The position numbers and the translations under genes are program-made. Source: Burhinus oedicnemus (lineage: Eukaryota > Chordata > Aves > Charadriiformes > Burhinidae). Taken from it: a stretch of DNA of 64,000 bases. The stretch lies in contig VFFE01007258.1 of NCBI GenBank assembly GCA_008921705.1, forward strand, positions 1,779,223-1,843,222, read 5' to 3'. Shown here one piece after another: positions 51,275 through 63,000 of the stretch; position 1 is the stretch's first letter, and each line of letters opens with the position of its first letter. The notes beneath the pieces were generated by a model. It did no database searches. It had not been told where the DNA came from and saw only the letters and a list, made by a program, of their open reading frames with translations.

Positions 51275-52261
51275 AGTAGTGCAACTATTACTTTGGCTGA
51301 AATTAAACCGAAATCCTAAGAAAGGATGAATCTCCTAATAAAAAGATACATTCAGTATTTGCCTTTTAGAAAGTCTGGGTGGTTGAAGGGGGCAGCACAA
51401 ATTTCAAGAAACTACAGAATTACTGATGCAAATTTACCCAGGGAAAATTAGTATCTCAGGATAAGAACAGGTTTATTGTCCAAGACTAAGCCAAAAATAA
51501 TCTTGTGTTTCCAAAAAGCAGTTTAGGAAATGATGTCACTAGAGAATCTCTTATACTTGCAAAGTAAGTAATCTAATATTTTCTGTATTCTGTGGAGCAG
51601 AACTTTAACTTCATTCAATTGCAAAACCTATTTAGATGCCACCACTGAACATGTCCTTAGTGAGTGACACTAGGTTCCAATGCAGGATCTTAAGATATTA
51701 AATGAAAGTGAAGGCAGTTTCATGGAAAGACTTTGTAAATCCAGGTGCTGGATAAGTCTTGATCAAGGCTGGGCTACGTGAGAGCATGGTTGTGTTAAGT
51801 TTGAGTTTTTGAAACATTTTTTCTCAAAGAACACAGTTTGAAGAAATGCATTAATAAAGGGTATGTGTAGGGGAGAGAAGGGGAGAGGGTGTCCAGAGAT
51901 GTAGCCTTCCAAGCAAAATCTCCACTGAAGCCATTACTTCCTTTCTTCCATTAAGTCAACTTTCAACTAAGATTTGCCTACTGACTGCAATACTTCTGAA
52001 AACAGACTGCTTCCCACCTCTAAGACAGGAAGAAAAAATGACAAGTCACTGCCTAAGCAGCTGCTAGTGAACCACCTCACAATACAGGAGTAGGATTCCA
52101 TGGTGAATTTCTTCACCGCGCCCAAAAGGAGATACGCACCAGTTTTAGAACCTATCCAGAGGTCCCTTCAGCCCTGTTATGCAAAGCTGTAACATGCAAC
52201 ATAAAATTCTAAATAGATAATCTAGAAAAAGTCATCCAGTTTTATTACTGCTAAGGCTGGC
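51275..52261. other. Intergenic stretch, no gene seen
   Basis: No exon or repeat recognised. Confidence 0.45.
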
Positions 52262-52388
52262 CCTCAGGAATCCCAGACCCTGGAGAGAGAGCCTGGAGAA
52301 AGGCAGACTCTCCTTTGATCAAGGAGGATTGGGTTAGAGATCATTTAGGCAAACTTGATACCCACAAATCCATGGGCCCTGATGGGAT
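52262..52388 (+). mobile_element. CR1 LINE (outer copy), 5' part, plus strand
   Basis: The sequence resembles the start of the CR1 RT region. It encodes VRDHLGKLDTHKSMGPDGI at 52332-52388 and stops abruptly where the inner, oppositely oriented CR1 begins. The same element resumes at 53201 with the next expected residues (VLRELADV). The 5' border near 52262 is approximate. Confidence 0.85.
52383..52388. repeat. Target duplication of the inner CR1, left copy (TGGGAT)
   Basis: TGGGAT precedes the inner element and recurs at 53201-53206. An uninterrupted CR1 would have it once (CCTGATGGGATGCACCC). Confidence 0.75.
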
Positions 52389-53200
52389 CATAGAACCTTA
52401 GCACAGTTTAGGTTGGAAGGGACCCTGAAGATCATCTAGTCCCAACCCCCTTGCCATGAGTAAGGACACCTTCCATTATACCAGGTGGCTCAAAGCCCCA
52501 TCCAACCTGGCCTTGAACACTTCCAGGGATAGGGCATCCACCACTTCCCTGGGTAACCTGTTCCAGTGTCTCACCACCCTCACAGTAAAGAATTTCTTCC
52601 TAATATCTAATCTAAATCTACCTTCTTTCAGTTTAAAACTGTTACCCCTTGTCCTATCACTGCACTCCCTAGACTCCCTCCCCGTCTTTCCTGTAGGCCC
52701 CCTTTAAGTACTCAAAGGCTGCTAGAAGGTTTCCCTGGAGCCTTCTCTTCTCCAGGCTGAACAACCCCAGCTCTCTCAGCCTGTCTTCACAGGAGAAGTG
52801 CTCCAGCCCTCTGATCATTTTTGTGGCCCTCCTCTGGACCTACTCCAACAGGTCCATGTCCTTCCTATGTTGGGGACCCCAGAGCTGGACACAGTATTCC
52901 AGATGGGGTCTCACGAGAACAGAGTAGAGGGGCAGAATCACCTCCCTCGACCTGCTGGCCACAATTCTTTTGATGCAGCCCAGGATGTGGTTGGCTTTCG
53001 GGGCTGTGAGTGCACATTGCTGGCTCACATTGAGCTTTTCATGCACCAACACCTCCAAATCCTTCTCCTCAGAGCTGCTCTCAATTCATTCTCTGCCCAG
53101 CCTGCATTTGTGCTTGGGATTACCCTGGCCCGCACGCAGGACCTTGCACTTGGCCTTGCTGAACTTCATGAGGTTTGCACAGGCCCACCCATCAAGCCTG
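52389..53200 (-). mobile_element. CR1 LINE (inner copy) inserted into another CR1, minus strand
   Basis: It begins on the plus strand with the complement of the CR1 tail (CATAGAACC) and 3' UTR (GGTTGGAAGGGACC). It runs back to the complement of the thumb region, its 5' end lying near codons for RWACANLMKFSKAKCKVL. It is 812 bp, 5'-truncated, and has no RT catalytic box. The minus frame 52840-53058 carries the [15 protein letters not shown] block. Its position splits the plus-strand CR1, so it inserted later. Confidence 0.92.
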
Positions 53201-53206
53201 TGGGAT
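53201..53206. repeat. Target duplication of the inner CR1, right copy (TGGGAT)
   Basis: Identical to 52383-52388. Confidence 0.75.
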
Positions 53207-54706
53207 GCACTCATGAGTGCTGAGGGAGCTAGCAGATGTTAATTGCAATGCCACTGTCCATCACCTTTGAAAGGTTCTGGAGAACAGGCGAGGTGCCTGA
53301 GGACTGGAGGACAGCCAGTGTCACTCCAGTCTTCAAAAAGGGCAAGAAGGAAGACCCGGGAAACTATAGGCCAGTCAGCCTCACCTCCATCCCTGGAAAG
53401 ATGATGGAACAGCTTGTTCTGGGCGTCATCTCAAAGCATCTGGAAGAAAAGAAGGTTATCAGAAGTAGCCAACATGGATTCACCAAGGGGAAGTCACATC
53501 TGAATAACCTGATAGCCTTCTACGATGGCATGACTGGCTGGGGAGATGAGGGGAGGGCAGTGGATGTTGTCTACCTTGACTTCAGCAAGGCTTTTGACAC
53601 TGTCTCCCACAGCATCCTCATAGGCAAGCTTAGGAAGTGTTGCTTGGATGAATGGACGGTGAGGTGGATTGAAAACTGGCTGGCAGGTAGAGTTCAGAGG
53701 GTTGTGCTTAGTGGCACAGAGTCTAGTTGGAGGTCTGTGACAAGTGGTGTTCCCCAGGGGTCAGTACTGGGTCCAGTCTTGTTCAACTTACTCATCAATG
53801 ACCTGGATGAGGGGACAGTGTACCCTCAGTGATTTTGGTGAGGACACAAAACTGGGAGGAGTGGTTGACACACCGGAAGGCTGTGCTACCATTCAGCAAG
53901 GCCAGGACAGGCTGGAGAGTTGGGCAGAGAGAAACCTCATGAAGTTCAACAAGGGCAAGTGTAAGGTACTGGACCTGGGGAGGGATAACCCCATGCACCA
54001 GTATAGGTTAGGGGCTGACTTGCTGGAAAGCAGCCTTGTGGAAAGGGACCTGGGAGTCCTGGTGGACAAGTTGACCATGAGCCAGCAATATGCCCTCGTG
54101 TCCAAGAAGGCCAATGGTATTCTGGAGTGCATTAAAAAGACCGTGGTCAGCAGGTCAAGGGAGGTTATCCTCTGCCCTCTACTCTGCCCTGGTGAGGCCA
54201 CACCTGGAGTACTGTCTCCAGTTCTGGGCTCCCCAGTTCAAGAAAGACAGGGAACTCCTGGAGAGAGTCCAGCGGAGGGCTACAAAGATGATCAAGAGAA
54301 TGGAGCACCTCTCTTACGAGGAAAGGCTGAGAAACCTGGGTCTTTTTAGTCTGGAGAAGAGAAGTCTGAGAGGGGATCTCATCAATGCTTATAAATATCT
54401 AAAGGGCGGGTGTCAAGAGGATGGGACCAGACTCTTTTCAGCAGTGCCCAGTGACAGGACAAGAGGCAATGGGCACAAATTGGAACACAGGAAATTCCGT
54501 CTCAACGTGAGGAAAAACTTTACTCTGAGGGTGTCAGAGCACTGGGACAGGCTGCCCAGAGAGGTTGTGGAGTATCCTCTCGAGATATTCAAAACCTTCC
54601 TGGATGCATTCCTGTCCAACCTGCTCTAGGTGAACCTGCTTTGACAGGGGTGTTGGACTAGGTGATCTCCAAAGGTCCCTTCCAATCCCCACCATTCTGT
54701 GAAATC
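53201..54706 (+). mobile_element. CR1 LINE (outer copy), 3' part with most of the RT domain, plus strand
   Basis: This part continues the copy at 52262-52388. The frame 53236-53832 encodes most of the RT domain: [79 protein letters not shown] and [15 protein letters not shown] small deletion near 53818 shifts the frame. In the shifted frame the catalytic box reads FGED instead of FADD (53834-53845). Later frames 53744-54349 and 54090-54629 carry the thumb and C-terminal blocks, with another shift near 54165. It ends with the 3' UTR and an ATTCTGTGA tail. The element is inactive through the broken frame, the lost catalytic Asp and the inner insertion. Confidence 0.94.
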
Positions 54707-55820
54707 CTGATAGACACTTTCAAAAAAGCGTGTAAAAGGATTTCTAAATGCTCTGAAGTGAACGTAGCATTTAAAACCAGCTCTACAGCTACTACAGCAT
54801 ATTCTGAAACCTGGTGTGACTCTTGAACATTTGGTTTTAAAAGAACTAGCTTTATTCAGATAGTTGCCACCTCTTTCTTCCTTTTGTTGCCATCTGTATC
54901 TCAGGTATCAGATTTGGATACTCCAGAAGCCGTTACACTAGGAAATTCCTCAACAGAACAACGTGTCTTTACCTGCTTCTTCCCATATGCCATCAGCATG
55001 AAGATGCCCTGTATCAGATGTTACCCTTCAACAAGCCCAGAAAGAAGAATATGCAATGTAGGAAGTGGCACTGTATGAAAGACTCAGAGAATTGATGTGG
55101 ACTGGTTTGATGTAATGCTGGTATTTATAAAGCATAATGCCTAAACGAGAGGGAATTGTCAGAAGACAACATCTTTTAAATAATTACAAAAAGATAAACC
55201 CAGCCTTCAGACCAAAGTTAGAGATCATCAGTCAGAACTACCAGTAAGGATGACTGAATATTTTATAACATCAGACAGTACTGTTACTCTGAGGGAAAGT
55301 CTGGGCCAGCATGCAATAATTGCCAGTTCTGCACTGAGTGTAGCACAGGAGAAAAGGAAGGCAAGTGTGTCTTACTTCATGGATGGATGCTACTGCTCTG
55401 AGATGCTCCCTAAAGTTCTGCTCCAAGGCACTCTCTAAGCCTCGCAGGCTGAGGTAATCTCACTGTCTGACCTCTTTCAACCTCCCCAATACTCAAGACA
55501 GTGAACTTGGGCAACTCACAAGATAGAGCTTCAAATCGTAAAGTTCTACTGGTGAGGTAGCATACAACAAACAGCGCAAAGTTCACATCATTACAATGCC
55601 TCTTGTAGGGGAGAATGAAAAAAAAATACAGTAGAATAGAGGTTGTGAGAAATGGGAATTGTTGCGTCTACTGAGAGAATACCTAGAAGCACAGGTGAAA
55701 AGCCCTGAACAGAAGGGGCTTAGAGAAGTAAGGGGCTTAGAGAAGTAAGGGAAAAAAAAACCTCTTGCAAAATGAAAAGAACAAGCAATCTATAAATACC
55801 ATGGGGGGGGGGGGGGGGGG
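54707..55820. other. Intergenic stretch with small repeats, no gene seen
   Basis: No exon recognised. A tandem 18-bp duplication (GGGGCTTAGAGAAGTAAG type) is at 55717-55750 and an 18-base G homopolymer at 55803-55820. Confidence 0.45.
55803..55820. repeat. Poly-G run (18 G) at a gap edge
   Basis: A homopolymer of G abuts the N-run. Frames across it read P or G strings and are artefacts. Confidence 0.95.
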
Positions 55821-55840
55821 NNNNNNNNNNNNNNNNNNNN
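55821..55840. other. Assembly gap (20 N)
   Basis: Twenty unresolved bases directly after the G run; probably a homopolymer-related gap. Confidence 0.99.
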
Positions 55841-57429
55841 TAGACAAGTGTTCTGGTTTCCAAGAGGAAGCTTGACTGGTGATGCGTAGGATATACCAGA
55901 CCACACTGTTTCTCCTCTGCCATTTCAAGACATTAGTATAACAAATTGGAGAACACATTTTAATAACTGTTCTAGTTTTAGATTTTCTTTCCATGTGACT
56001 ATGAATTTTTGCAGTTAGTAAGCTATCATCTTAAATGTCCATTTTACATCTAACCTTATGTGGGCATTGTAAAAGTTACATTTCTACTTGATATTTTCTT
56101 TTTTGGAAATTTTGATGCAAATCTGATTGACTGTATGAAAAATATTAAATGGCCACAGGATGATACCTTGTCATTTTCCATCCACATCCTTTGATTACTT
56201 GCAAATACTGAAGGTAGCCCTCCTGCTGGCCAATAACTATCATTTTATCAGCCATAATTTCAATCAAAATACAAAGGTATTTATTAATTCTTGACAAGCC
56301 AACTGTAGTATTCATTTTAGGAATATACTGTCATCTAATGGAGTATTATTTATTGACTCAACATCATGCCCAGTGCTTGAAATTTGGATTCAAAAAACAA
56401 CTGTTAATTGGTGCACAAATACAGATTGATTTCTTAAATTATTTAATAGTGATATAATATGGAAAAGAAAGACACTAGAATGTTTCCTCAGCTGCCCACT
56501 GACCAGACCATTACCTAAAACCTATCCTTACAGCAAATGGAATGCAGCGCTCCTCAAGAAAACCATGTTTCTTTTGAAATTGGGAATTTCAGTCAGCTTC
56601 AACAATGTTGAAATTTCCCCTACACTGCTGGTGTTAGAAAATACCTAGCAGCCTTACTTCTTGCTTTTCACTGATGATTAAAGGCAAGCACAGATGACGC
56701 TTCTTATTAGTTTTCCTGTCTTAATGAAACCAGATCTTTAAAAAACAATCACTTTCCAGAGATATGAAAAACAGGCCACTCAAGGACTTCTCATTGACTT
56801 CTGCATACTGAGAGTGCATGTTACAAATAGACGTTTTATGGCATAAAATTATTTTATTTAAAAAAAAAAAGACAGGAATATCAGTCTTTTTTCATTGCAT
56901 GTATTTGAACACCCCATTTTCTCAACCTTATCCACAAAGTCAGAACAGCTGTGCACAGGCAATTTGTACTTCATTTGTTGACTTTTCATGCATATGAATA
57001 CACACTAACAGTTGTTTCTAAGAAAAATCACTTTGTCAGACTCTAGCAAAATATGAAGGTTTTCAGATTGTGCTACAAGGAGATTACAATAATGGAATGA
57101 TTTGGGAACAGGTTCAAGGCTTTATAAGGAAGACTTATGTTCTAAGGAAGACACTTCAGCATCCTATAGGCGAGTTCTGAAGCTGCCTTCTGCCAACTGA
57201 AAATGAGGCTGCTCATAAAGCCTGTCTGGGAAAATGTGGTATTTTAGCTCATCAAACTTAGATTAAGTCCTTTTATAAAAACTATATTCTGAAAACTCTC
57301 CTTATTTATTTTATAGTATGTACATTTACACAGCCTGACTTAATTTAGGTGAGATTGATATATCAATTGATCAGCATCCTTTTAAAGGATGTAACCAAAA
57401 CTGGCAAATAAAGTGCTTGTTTGCTTCAT
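55841..57429 (-). other. TBC1D32: Presumed 3' UTR and downstream flank of TBC1D32
   Basis: This lies downstream (minus-strand sense) of the stop codon at 57430-57432. Minus-strand AATAAA hexamers occur as complements of 57305-57310, 56853-56858 and 56280-56285. The first lies about 120 bp after the stop and the second is close to an A/T homopolymer run. The true 3' end cannot be decided from sequence alone, so the left limit here is only the gap edge. Confidence 0.4.
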
Positions 57430-57549
57430 CTATGTATTCTGCACTCTTATGTTCCTCATGTCTTTCAGCAGCATAGGTCTGTAGTTTGCCTCCAAGCTTT
57501 CCATGTATTCTAAATAATCACTCACTCGAAATCCATGGAGTGCTTCTTC
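57430..57549 (-). CDS. TBC1D32: TBC1D32 (BROMI), last coding exon
   Basis: On the minus strand an acceptor (TATTTGTGCAG) is followed by 39 codons and a TAG. The peptide starts [20 protein letters not shown] and continues with the [18 protein letters not shown] end. It joins in phase 0 to the exon at 60845-61033. I recognise this C-terminal tail as that of TBC1D32, also called BROMI or broad-minded. The known role of the family member is in assembly of motile and primary cilia with CDK20 (CCRK), and in high-level Sonic hedgehog responses; mutations cause ciliopathies. The exon is intact, with no frameshift or premature stop. Identification rests on memory of the vertebrate protein, not on a search. 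Confidence 0.85.
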   Translation of the reverse strand, partial: EEALHGFRVSDYLEYMESLEANYRPMLLKDMRNIRVQNT

Positions 57550-60500
57550 CTGCACAAATACATACAGAAAACATTTATTAGCCAGGAAAAAAAAAAGATT
57601 TGTGACTCAAATGTAATGAATTCTAAGCTGCTAAATGTAGCTCATGTTGTTCTGCTTGTCACAGCCTGAGTGTTTAAAATACACACATTTTATTAGATTT
57701 CATTTAGAAATAAAGAATTGGTAATATCTGCTTCCAGACAGTTCTTCCTAATTAACAGTGTTGGTAACAAATAGTTCTTTCAGGTGGACATTGTTCATCT
57801 CTCTTTTGGAGAACATGCCATATGAAGATTTTTAAAGAAATCAAAGTAAGCTTTAAAAAGGAAAACCCAGGTACTAAAATATTCCTTTAAAAGATTTTTA
57901 TTCCAGCACATTGCATGCTAAAAGTTTGTTAGTGTGGCTTTTATAGCCAACTAGATTCTCAATAAAATCAGGAGAGTAACAGTAGATACTTACTTTTTAA
58001 ATCAATGATAAAGAAAGATCTTTAAAAATTGCTTAAATAAAAACAGAATAAACACTTCTGCATCACCACAAATGATTAATTCTTACTAATTCCAAAACAG
58101 AGTAAAAGATGGTGCCCTCAGGAAAAAGAAACAAAGACGCCATGTTCCTTCTCGTGGCTACTATATTAGAGGGAGAGGGAGGATGCACTGCAGAAACTAG
58201 GATCCTGAAGAACAGTCTAGGTAAAATGGGTGAATTTGTTGCTGCTTTGAACTGGAACAACTTGTGCACCCACCATCTACTAAGCAGTATTACCGCTGTT
58301 AGCAGCACGTGCTGCAAAAAGCTCTTTAGAGCCAAACAGTCATTGTGGACTCGTTATACCTGCTGGTGTATTGACTGTGCATCTCTGCTAAGTAGAATTC
58401 CCCTGAGAACACCTGCTTAGGCTTGGAAGGCTGCACTTTGGCATCTGAACAGAAATTCGAGATGGTCCTTATATTTCTACTCCCCTACTCAAAGGTGAAA
58501 GCAAAGGCACAATTTTAACTTCCAAGTTGCTCTTCATGCACTGTGAGAAGGTTGACTACACTGGAAAAGAAAACTGTCTCCAATAGAGAACTGTAGTAGG
58601 TATTAAACTCTCTTTCTTTTTTTTTAAGCAATCAAATCCTATATTGATTAAATGTGTGCACATATTAAAGCACTGGTCAGCCACTTAGTGGTCAATAAGA
58701 TGGCCCATACTCACAGAAAATTAAATGAAGAGTAGGTAAATTACTCCCAGGAGAGACTGACATACTGGCCTACACGTGCTATTACAAGAAGTCAGAAACC
58801 CTGTAGCCCCACTTTCTCTATAGTATCCAAATGAAACCAAGACAGTTTACTGAAGTGGCAGGTTACAGTATTCTTGGTTAATATATGGAAATTACAAAGC
58901 TATGCAATTTCATACTTCCATGGAAGGATTAATAAAAGACCAAGCAATAAATTTAAAATTCAGTTAACGCTGAAACTACAAGATATCTCGAAGGGATCAT
59001 AACTGTTAGTAACCCATCTCAGCCAACAGAAAGAACCAGAAAAAAAGGAAAAACTGTTCATGGACAATTCGTTACTTCTGTTTTCCTCTTGGCACAGAGG
59101 AAAGGCAAATTATAGAGCAATACAAGATGATCTCTTTCACAGATTGTCATCTGTTTTTTATCACTAGAAGGACACATTGAAACGGTGAATGTTTTACTTA
59201 TTTTAAGTGTCATCTGAATTGTGCATGTCATCTGAATTGACAGCAAAGTTGTCTTCAACTTCTTTTTTCGTGTGCAAATGAAAGTGTATTTGTATTTTAG
59301 GAAGAAATTTTTTCTTTAGATTTTAATAGCTAGCTGGAACTACTTGTTAGATAATACCAACAAAGGTATATTGCCGTCAAACCAGAATCATTTCATGACA
59401 GATATAATGCATGTTAGAAGCTTGAAAACAGAAAGTATTATCAGATCTTGGAAGGAAAATAGGTGCCAGGACTTCTTCGTATAGCAAATGACCATTACTA
59501 GTATGAAGTTGATGATGTGATATAACATTAAAAAAATTATAAAATGAATGTTCAAAGATTGTAGGCGTGTTGAGTTTTTTCTTAAAAGTGAAAGTATAAA
59601 CTGTTCTGAGAACATAATCCAAGTTAAGAAAACTGCTCCACTACAGTAATCCAAATTTGTGAACGTCGTGCTGAGAAACAGGCTAAAACTTGAAACTGAA
59701 TTTCTTTATTTCACTAAAAGGGAAGCTGAATAATGCCTTCGCAAGTATTAAACTCAAGTAACCTCACATGAAGCCCATAATATAGCTGAAATGGAATAGA
59801 TATAATGACAGAATATTTTTTTTCTTTAGATTAATTAAGAGCTATCAAAAGCAGGAGTACACTTTAAGTATGTCCTTAACTCCTCTTTTTCTGCAGTAGT
59901 CACTCAATGAATTATAAATACTCCAGTAGTGCATTAATATACAGTATTTCGCATTAATTTAACAGCACCATGTCAAATCTTTGGCCTGTTTATACCGTAG
60001 GTGACAACATATAAATTATCTCTTGTATAATTTACATAAAGTATCCCAATAATACCATCAAGATGAAGTAGTTTTTAAGCCACATTGACCAAAACCAGGT
60101 CAAACAACACAAGTCACTCAGACTGTGTACCAAGCATTTTCAAGGAAAATGACTGAGCTGACATATTCTTATTTAAGAATATGTAAGTTGGATGCAAACT
60201 AGTCAGAAAACCACTGCTGTTAGGACAGACTAAGATGCAGATATATAGCACTCTAAAGAATCGTGACTGGAGAAAAAAAAAAGACTGGAGAAAAAAAGCA
60301 AAAATATCTCAGGGAAGAAGAGTAACTTTGTATCTACTCATGACTCCATCTATAGGTTAGCAGCACCCTGTAAAAAGAATCCAATAACCAAACGTAATTT
60401 ATAATATGGCAAAGAATAGGAAATTGTGAGGCTGGTTGTATAGTAATTGGCATCTGTTCAAAATAACATCTCACGGAGCTTTGTGCCACATCTCTTCAAG

Positions 60501-60844
60501 CTTCAGTAAGGAGACCACTGTGTAAACCCACCTTTCTGGAGAACATCTAGTTTAATGAGATTGGGGCTACAATAGAAAACTGAATCAAATGCTCTCATGA
60601 CTTACTGTGGCTATTTACTTTGCATACAAAGGAAACCGATCAGGACAAAATGCAGTAAAACTGTTCTCTGGAAAATACTATACCACAATGTCCTGCCCGG
60701 AAGTAAATAAAAGTATTATTCACTCACTTAAAATCAATAAATGTAATTCAGTAAGAGCTTCAGATTAAGTAACATACATATTTTCAGTACTGAGACCTTT
60801 GCTTCCCTTCAGCAATTGAAAAAAATTGAAAAAGAAACCCTTAC
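57550..60844 (-). other. TBC1D32: TBC1D32 intron (last)
   Basis: An AT-rich intron of about 3.3 kb with a GTAAGG donor (complement of 60839-60844) and a GCAG acceptor. No recognised repeat family lies within it. Frames at 58063-58420 and 59377-59654 are not convincing coding sequence. Confidence 0.8.
60265..60297. repeat. Tandem GACTGGAGAAAAAAA duplication in the intron
   Basis: GACTGGAGAAAAAAA is repeated with different A-run lengths. Confidence 0.85.
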
Positions 60845-61033
60845 TTTAAGAAAAACCTGGAGATCTTGGGCTTCTGTATGCTTCAGGATGTCTTGCTGAA
60901 GGTGTCTGAACACAGAAATACACATATATATTTGATAATCAGGACCCAGAAAAATACATATAGCAATGTAGTGACAGATCTCACTCCAGTCCATGTAATT
61001 CCAGAAACACTGAGTTATCCATTGCAGGCAAAT
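60845..61033 (-). CDS. TBC1D32: TBC1D32 (BROMI), penultimate coding exon, TBC domain
   Basis: The exon is 189 bp (63 codons, phase 0 at both ends). The acceptor is CTTATCTAG and the donor AAA|GTAAGG. The peptide opens [20 protein letters not shown], continues [20 protein letters not shown] and ends [21 protein letters not shown] plus LK. The order W-I-x-Q-x-F-x-N-x-x-D/E-W followed by a hydrophobic helix of the I-A-x-x-I-F-L type is typical of the C-terminal half of TBC (Rab-GAP) domains. The arginine and glutamine fingers of active TBC GAPs would lie in earlier exons and cannot be judged here. The exon directly continues the FTPSQ end of 62860-63000. It is intact and I see no conflicting frame. 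Confidence 0.92.
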
Positions 61034-62859
61034 CTAGATAAGAATGAAAGTATATATAATTAAATTGCTGTAGACATTCAGTCATAATTGATCAGCTTCA
61101 TCTCTTAACTTTTCTATACTACAGACCTTTTTTCCTGTAACATCACCCTACTTATGGGGAAAAAAAAAAAAAGGAATAAAGTAAGAAAGAAGCCAAGAAT
61201 CACTATTTTTTAAATCACAGCCTCTGAACAGACTTCCAGTGAGTTCTGCTAGACATAATGCCCTGCAATCATGCATCTCACTTGTCTGGCAGCTCTTGAG
61301 GTTAAGACATAAAACTCAAAGTCTAATGAAAGCGAAGGTGATTTTTTCAAGATTTTTTTAAAACGTGGCCTTGAGGGTAATGAGGGTGATGAAGGTGTGT
61401 TTAATGTGAATTTTCCTTTAAATTAACGTAGTTCTTTGCCTTATGAAAAAATGTTAGGCCCTTCCCTAAGACACATTTTCATTTAATGACGTGGGTATGG
61501 AACGCACTTAGCGACGCCTTTTTCCAGTTCCAAATCACAATGTATTAAGATGTGTACAGCACATTTCATTTAGTTCTAGACCACAAATCTTCTGCTAATC
61601 AGTCCTTAAAGTGTTTAAAAATATGCAGCAGCAGAAGTACCAAGATTCTAATTAGATGACAGCAGACATAGTCTGGCATTAAATCTGTTTTCAGGTATTT
61701 ATTGAGGCACACAAGCACTTAAATATCTCAGAGTTGTTTTCACAGTTCAGAGTTTGTTTGTTTTTAATCATGCAGTAGAACTGCAACATCACACAGAAGA
61801 TACAGTGGCACCCACCAGTGGCATTTCAGTAACACGTTAAATAAAAAAAAAAATCTCCAAACAAAAAACCTTGTCAGTAGTTTAGAACAATAACTAGTCT
61901 GGTATGAACTGAGTGCAAACAATAAAAAAAGCATACAGTATAACGTACACAAGAATAGTTGAGGAAGGAGTGACTGTCCCTGTGTGTTTTCCCACCCCAA
62001 AACAGGAACGTTATTATAAGCACCTCACTCCTATGCTGAGATAAAGTCCCTCATCTGCCAATCTTCTGTCCTCAAAGAACAAATCCTAAGCTATTTTAAG
62101 CAATGTCTGTACCACACTGGCATGTGCCCCCATCAAGAAGTCTCTCAAGCTGCAAATCTTGTGGCAAAAAGGAATTTTGAAGGCATAAGATGAAAATATT
62201 TTTCTTGCTTTGGAATGGCAATACGCTTTCTTACTGTGGTGAGAGGTCATTTGCGTTGGCAATCTAACTCATTATTGCACAAAGCTGTTTATGCTTCATC
62301 ATGACCCATACATAGCATTCCATGTTACCAAAGAATTGTAATAAGTAGGTAAAATGAGAGCTAACATTATGAATAAATATTCTTCTTTAGTAACATCTCT
62401 TTAATATAGAAGAATAGTGTGTTACCTGAGTGTAATATTTACGGTAGCTCATATAAAATTAATTTTGCTCTAATATCACCTGAACTGCTTCCTATTATAC
62501 ACTTATGCCAAATTACTCATCTCCCTCCTATGGAAAATTTAGAAAATTACTCTAGGGAATAAGATATTCTATTTATTTTTAATGATAAATTATGATAATA
62601 TTATTTTTCTCCAGTTCTCTGCATGAACATTAATGGAAGGTCATCAGCTGCAGTACGCTGTCGTTACTCTACCAAAGTCAGTTGCTTTCTATCTTCAGAT
62701 GCTCTAAGTCACTTTGCATTCAATACTACCTCTTACCCCCAGTTTTATAACCACCCTACAAATGCCGTATAGAAAAAACACAGTATTTCCTGAACGTCCT
62801 TGATTTTGTGGATTTAAGCCAAAAAGTTGATGATACTTTGATACACTTTCATCAGTTAC
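61034..62859 (-). other. TBC1D32: TBC1D32 intron
   Basis: An AT-rich intron of about 1.8 kb between phase-0 exons. The minus-strand donor is CAG|GTAACT at the complement of 62854-62862. No repeat family recognised. Confidence 0.85.
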
Positions 62860-63000
62860 CTGGGATGGAGTGAAACCAGACATGTGGAAGGCTGAAAAGA
62901 CAAGTGGCAACTCAGCTTTTAGCAACATTTCAATGTGGTGTGCACTGCAAAAATAGACTGGATGGATGCCAGATTCCACTGTGGTAATAGGCAGGTGCAT
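62860..63000 (-). CDS. TBC1D32: TBC1D32 (BROMI), coding exon, TBC domain
   Basis: The exon is 141 bp (47 codons, phase 0 at both ends) with acceptor TTGTTAATCAG and donor CCCAG|GTAACTG. The peptide starts [20 protein letters not shown], continues [20 protein letters not shown] and ends SGFTPSQ. The methionine is an internal residue, not a start. The acceptor is preceded by a T/G-rich trinucleotide tract (63008-63041 on the plus strand), which replaces a classical pyrimidine tract. The exon has no internal stop, and the minus frame continues open into both introns, which explains a 120-codon open run here. Confidence 0.92.

Noticed and set aside
52456..53223. Plus frames of 83, 141 and 90 codons
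   Set aside because: They are antisense readings of the inner minus-strand CR1.
58063..58420. 90-codon minus and 103-codon plus frames inside the last TBC1D32 intron as an extra exon
   Set aside because: The exons on both sides join in phase 0 into a recognisable protein end without it, and no flanking splice signals in frame were found.
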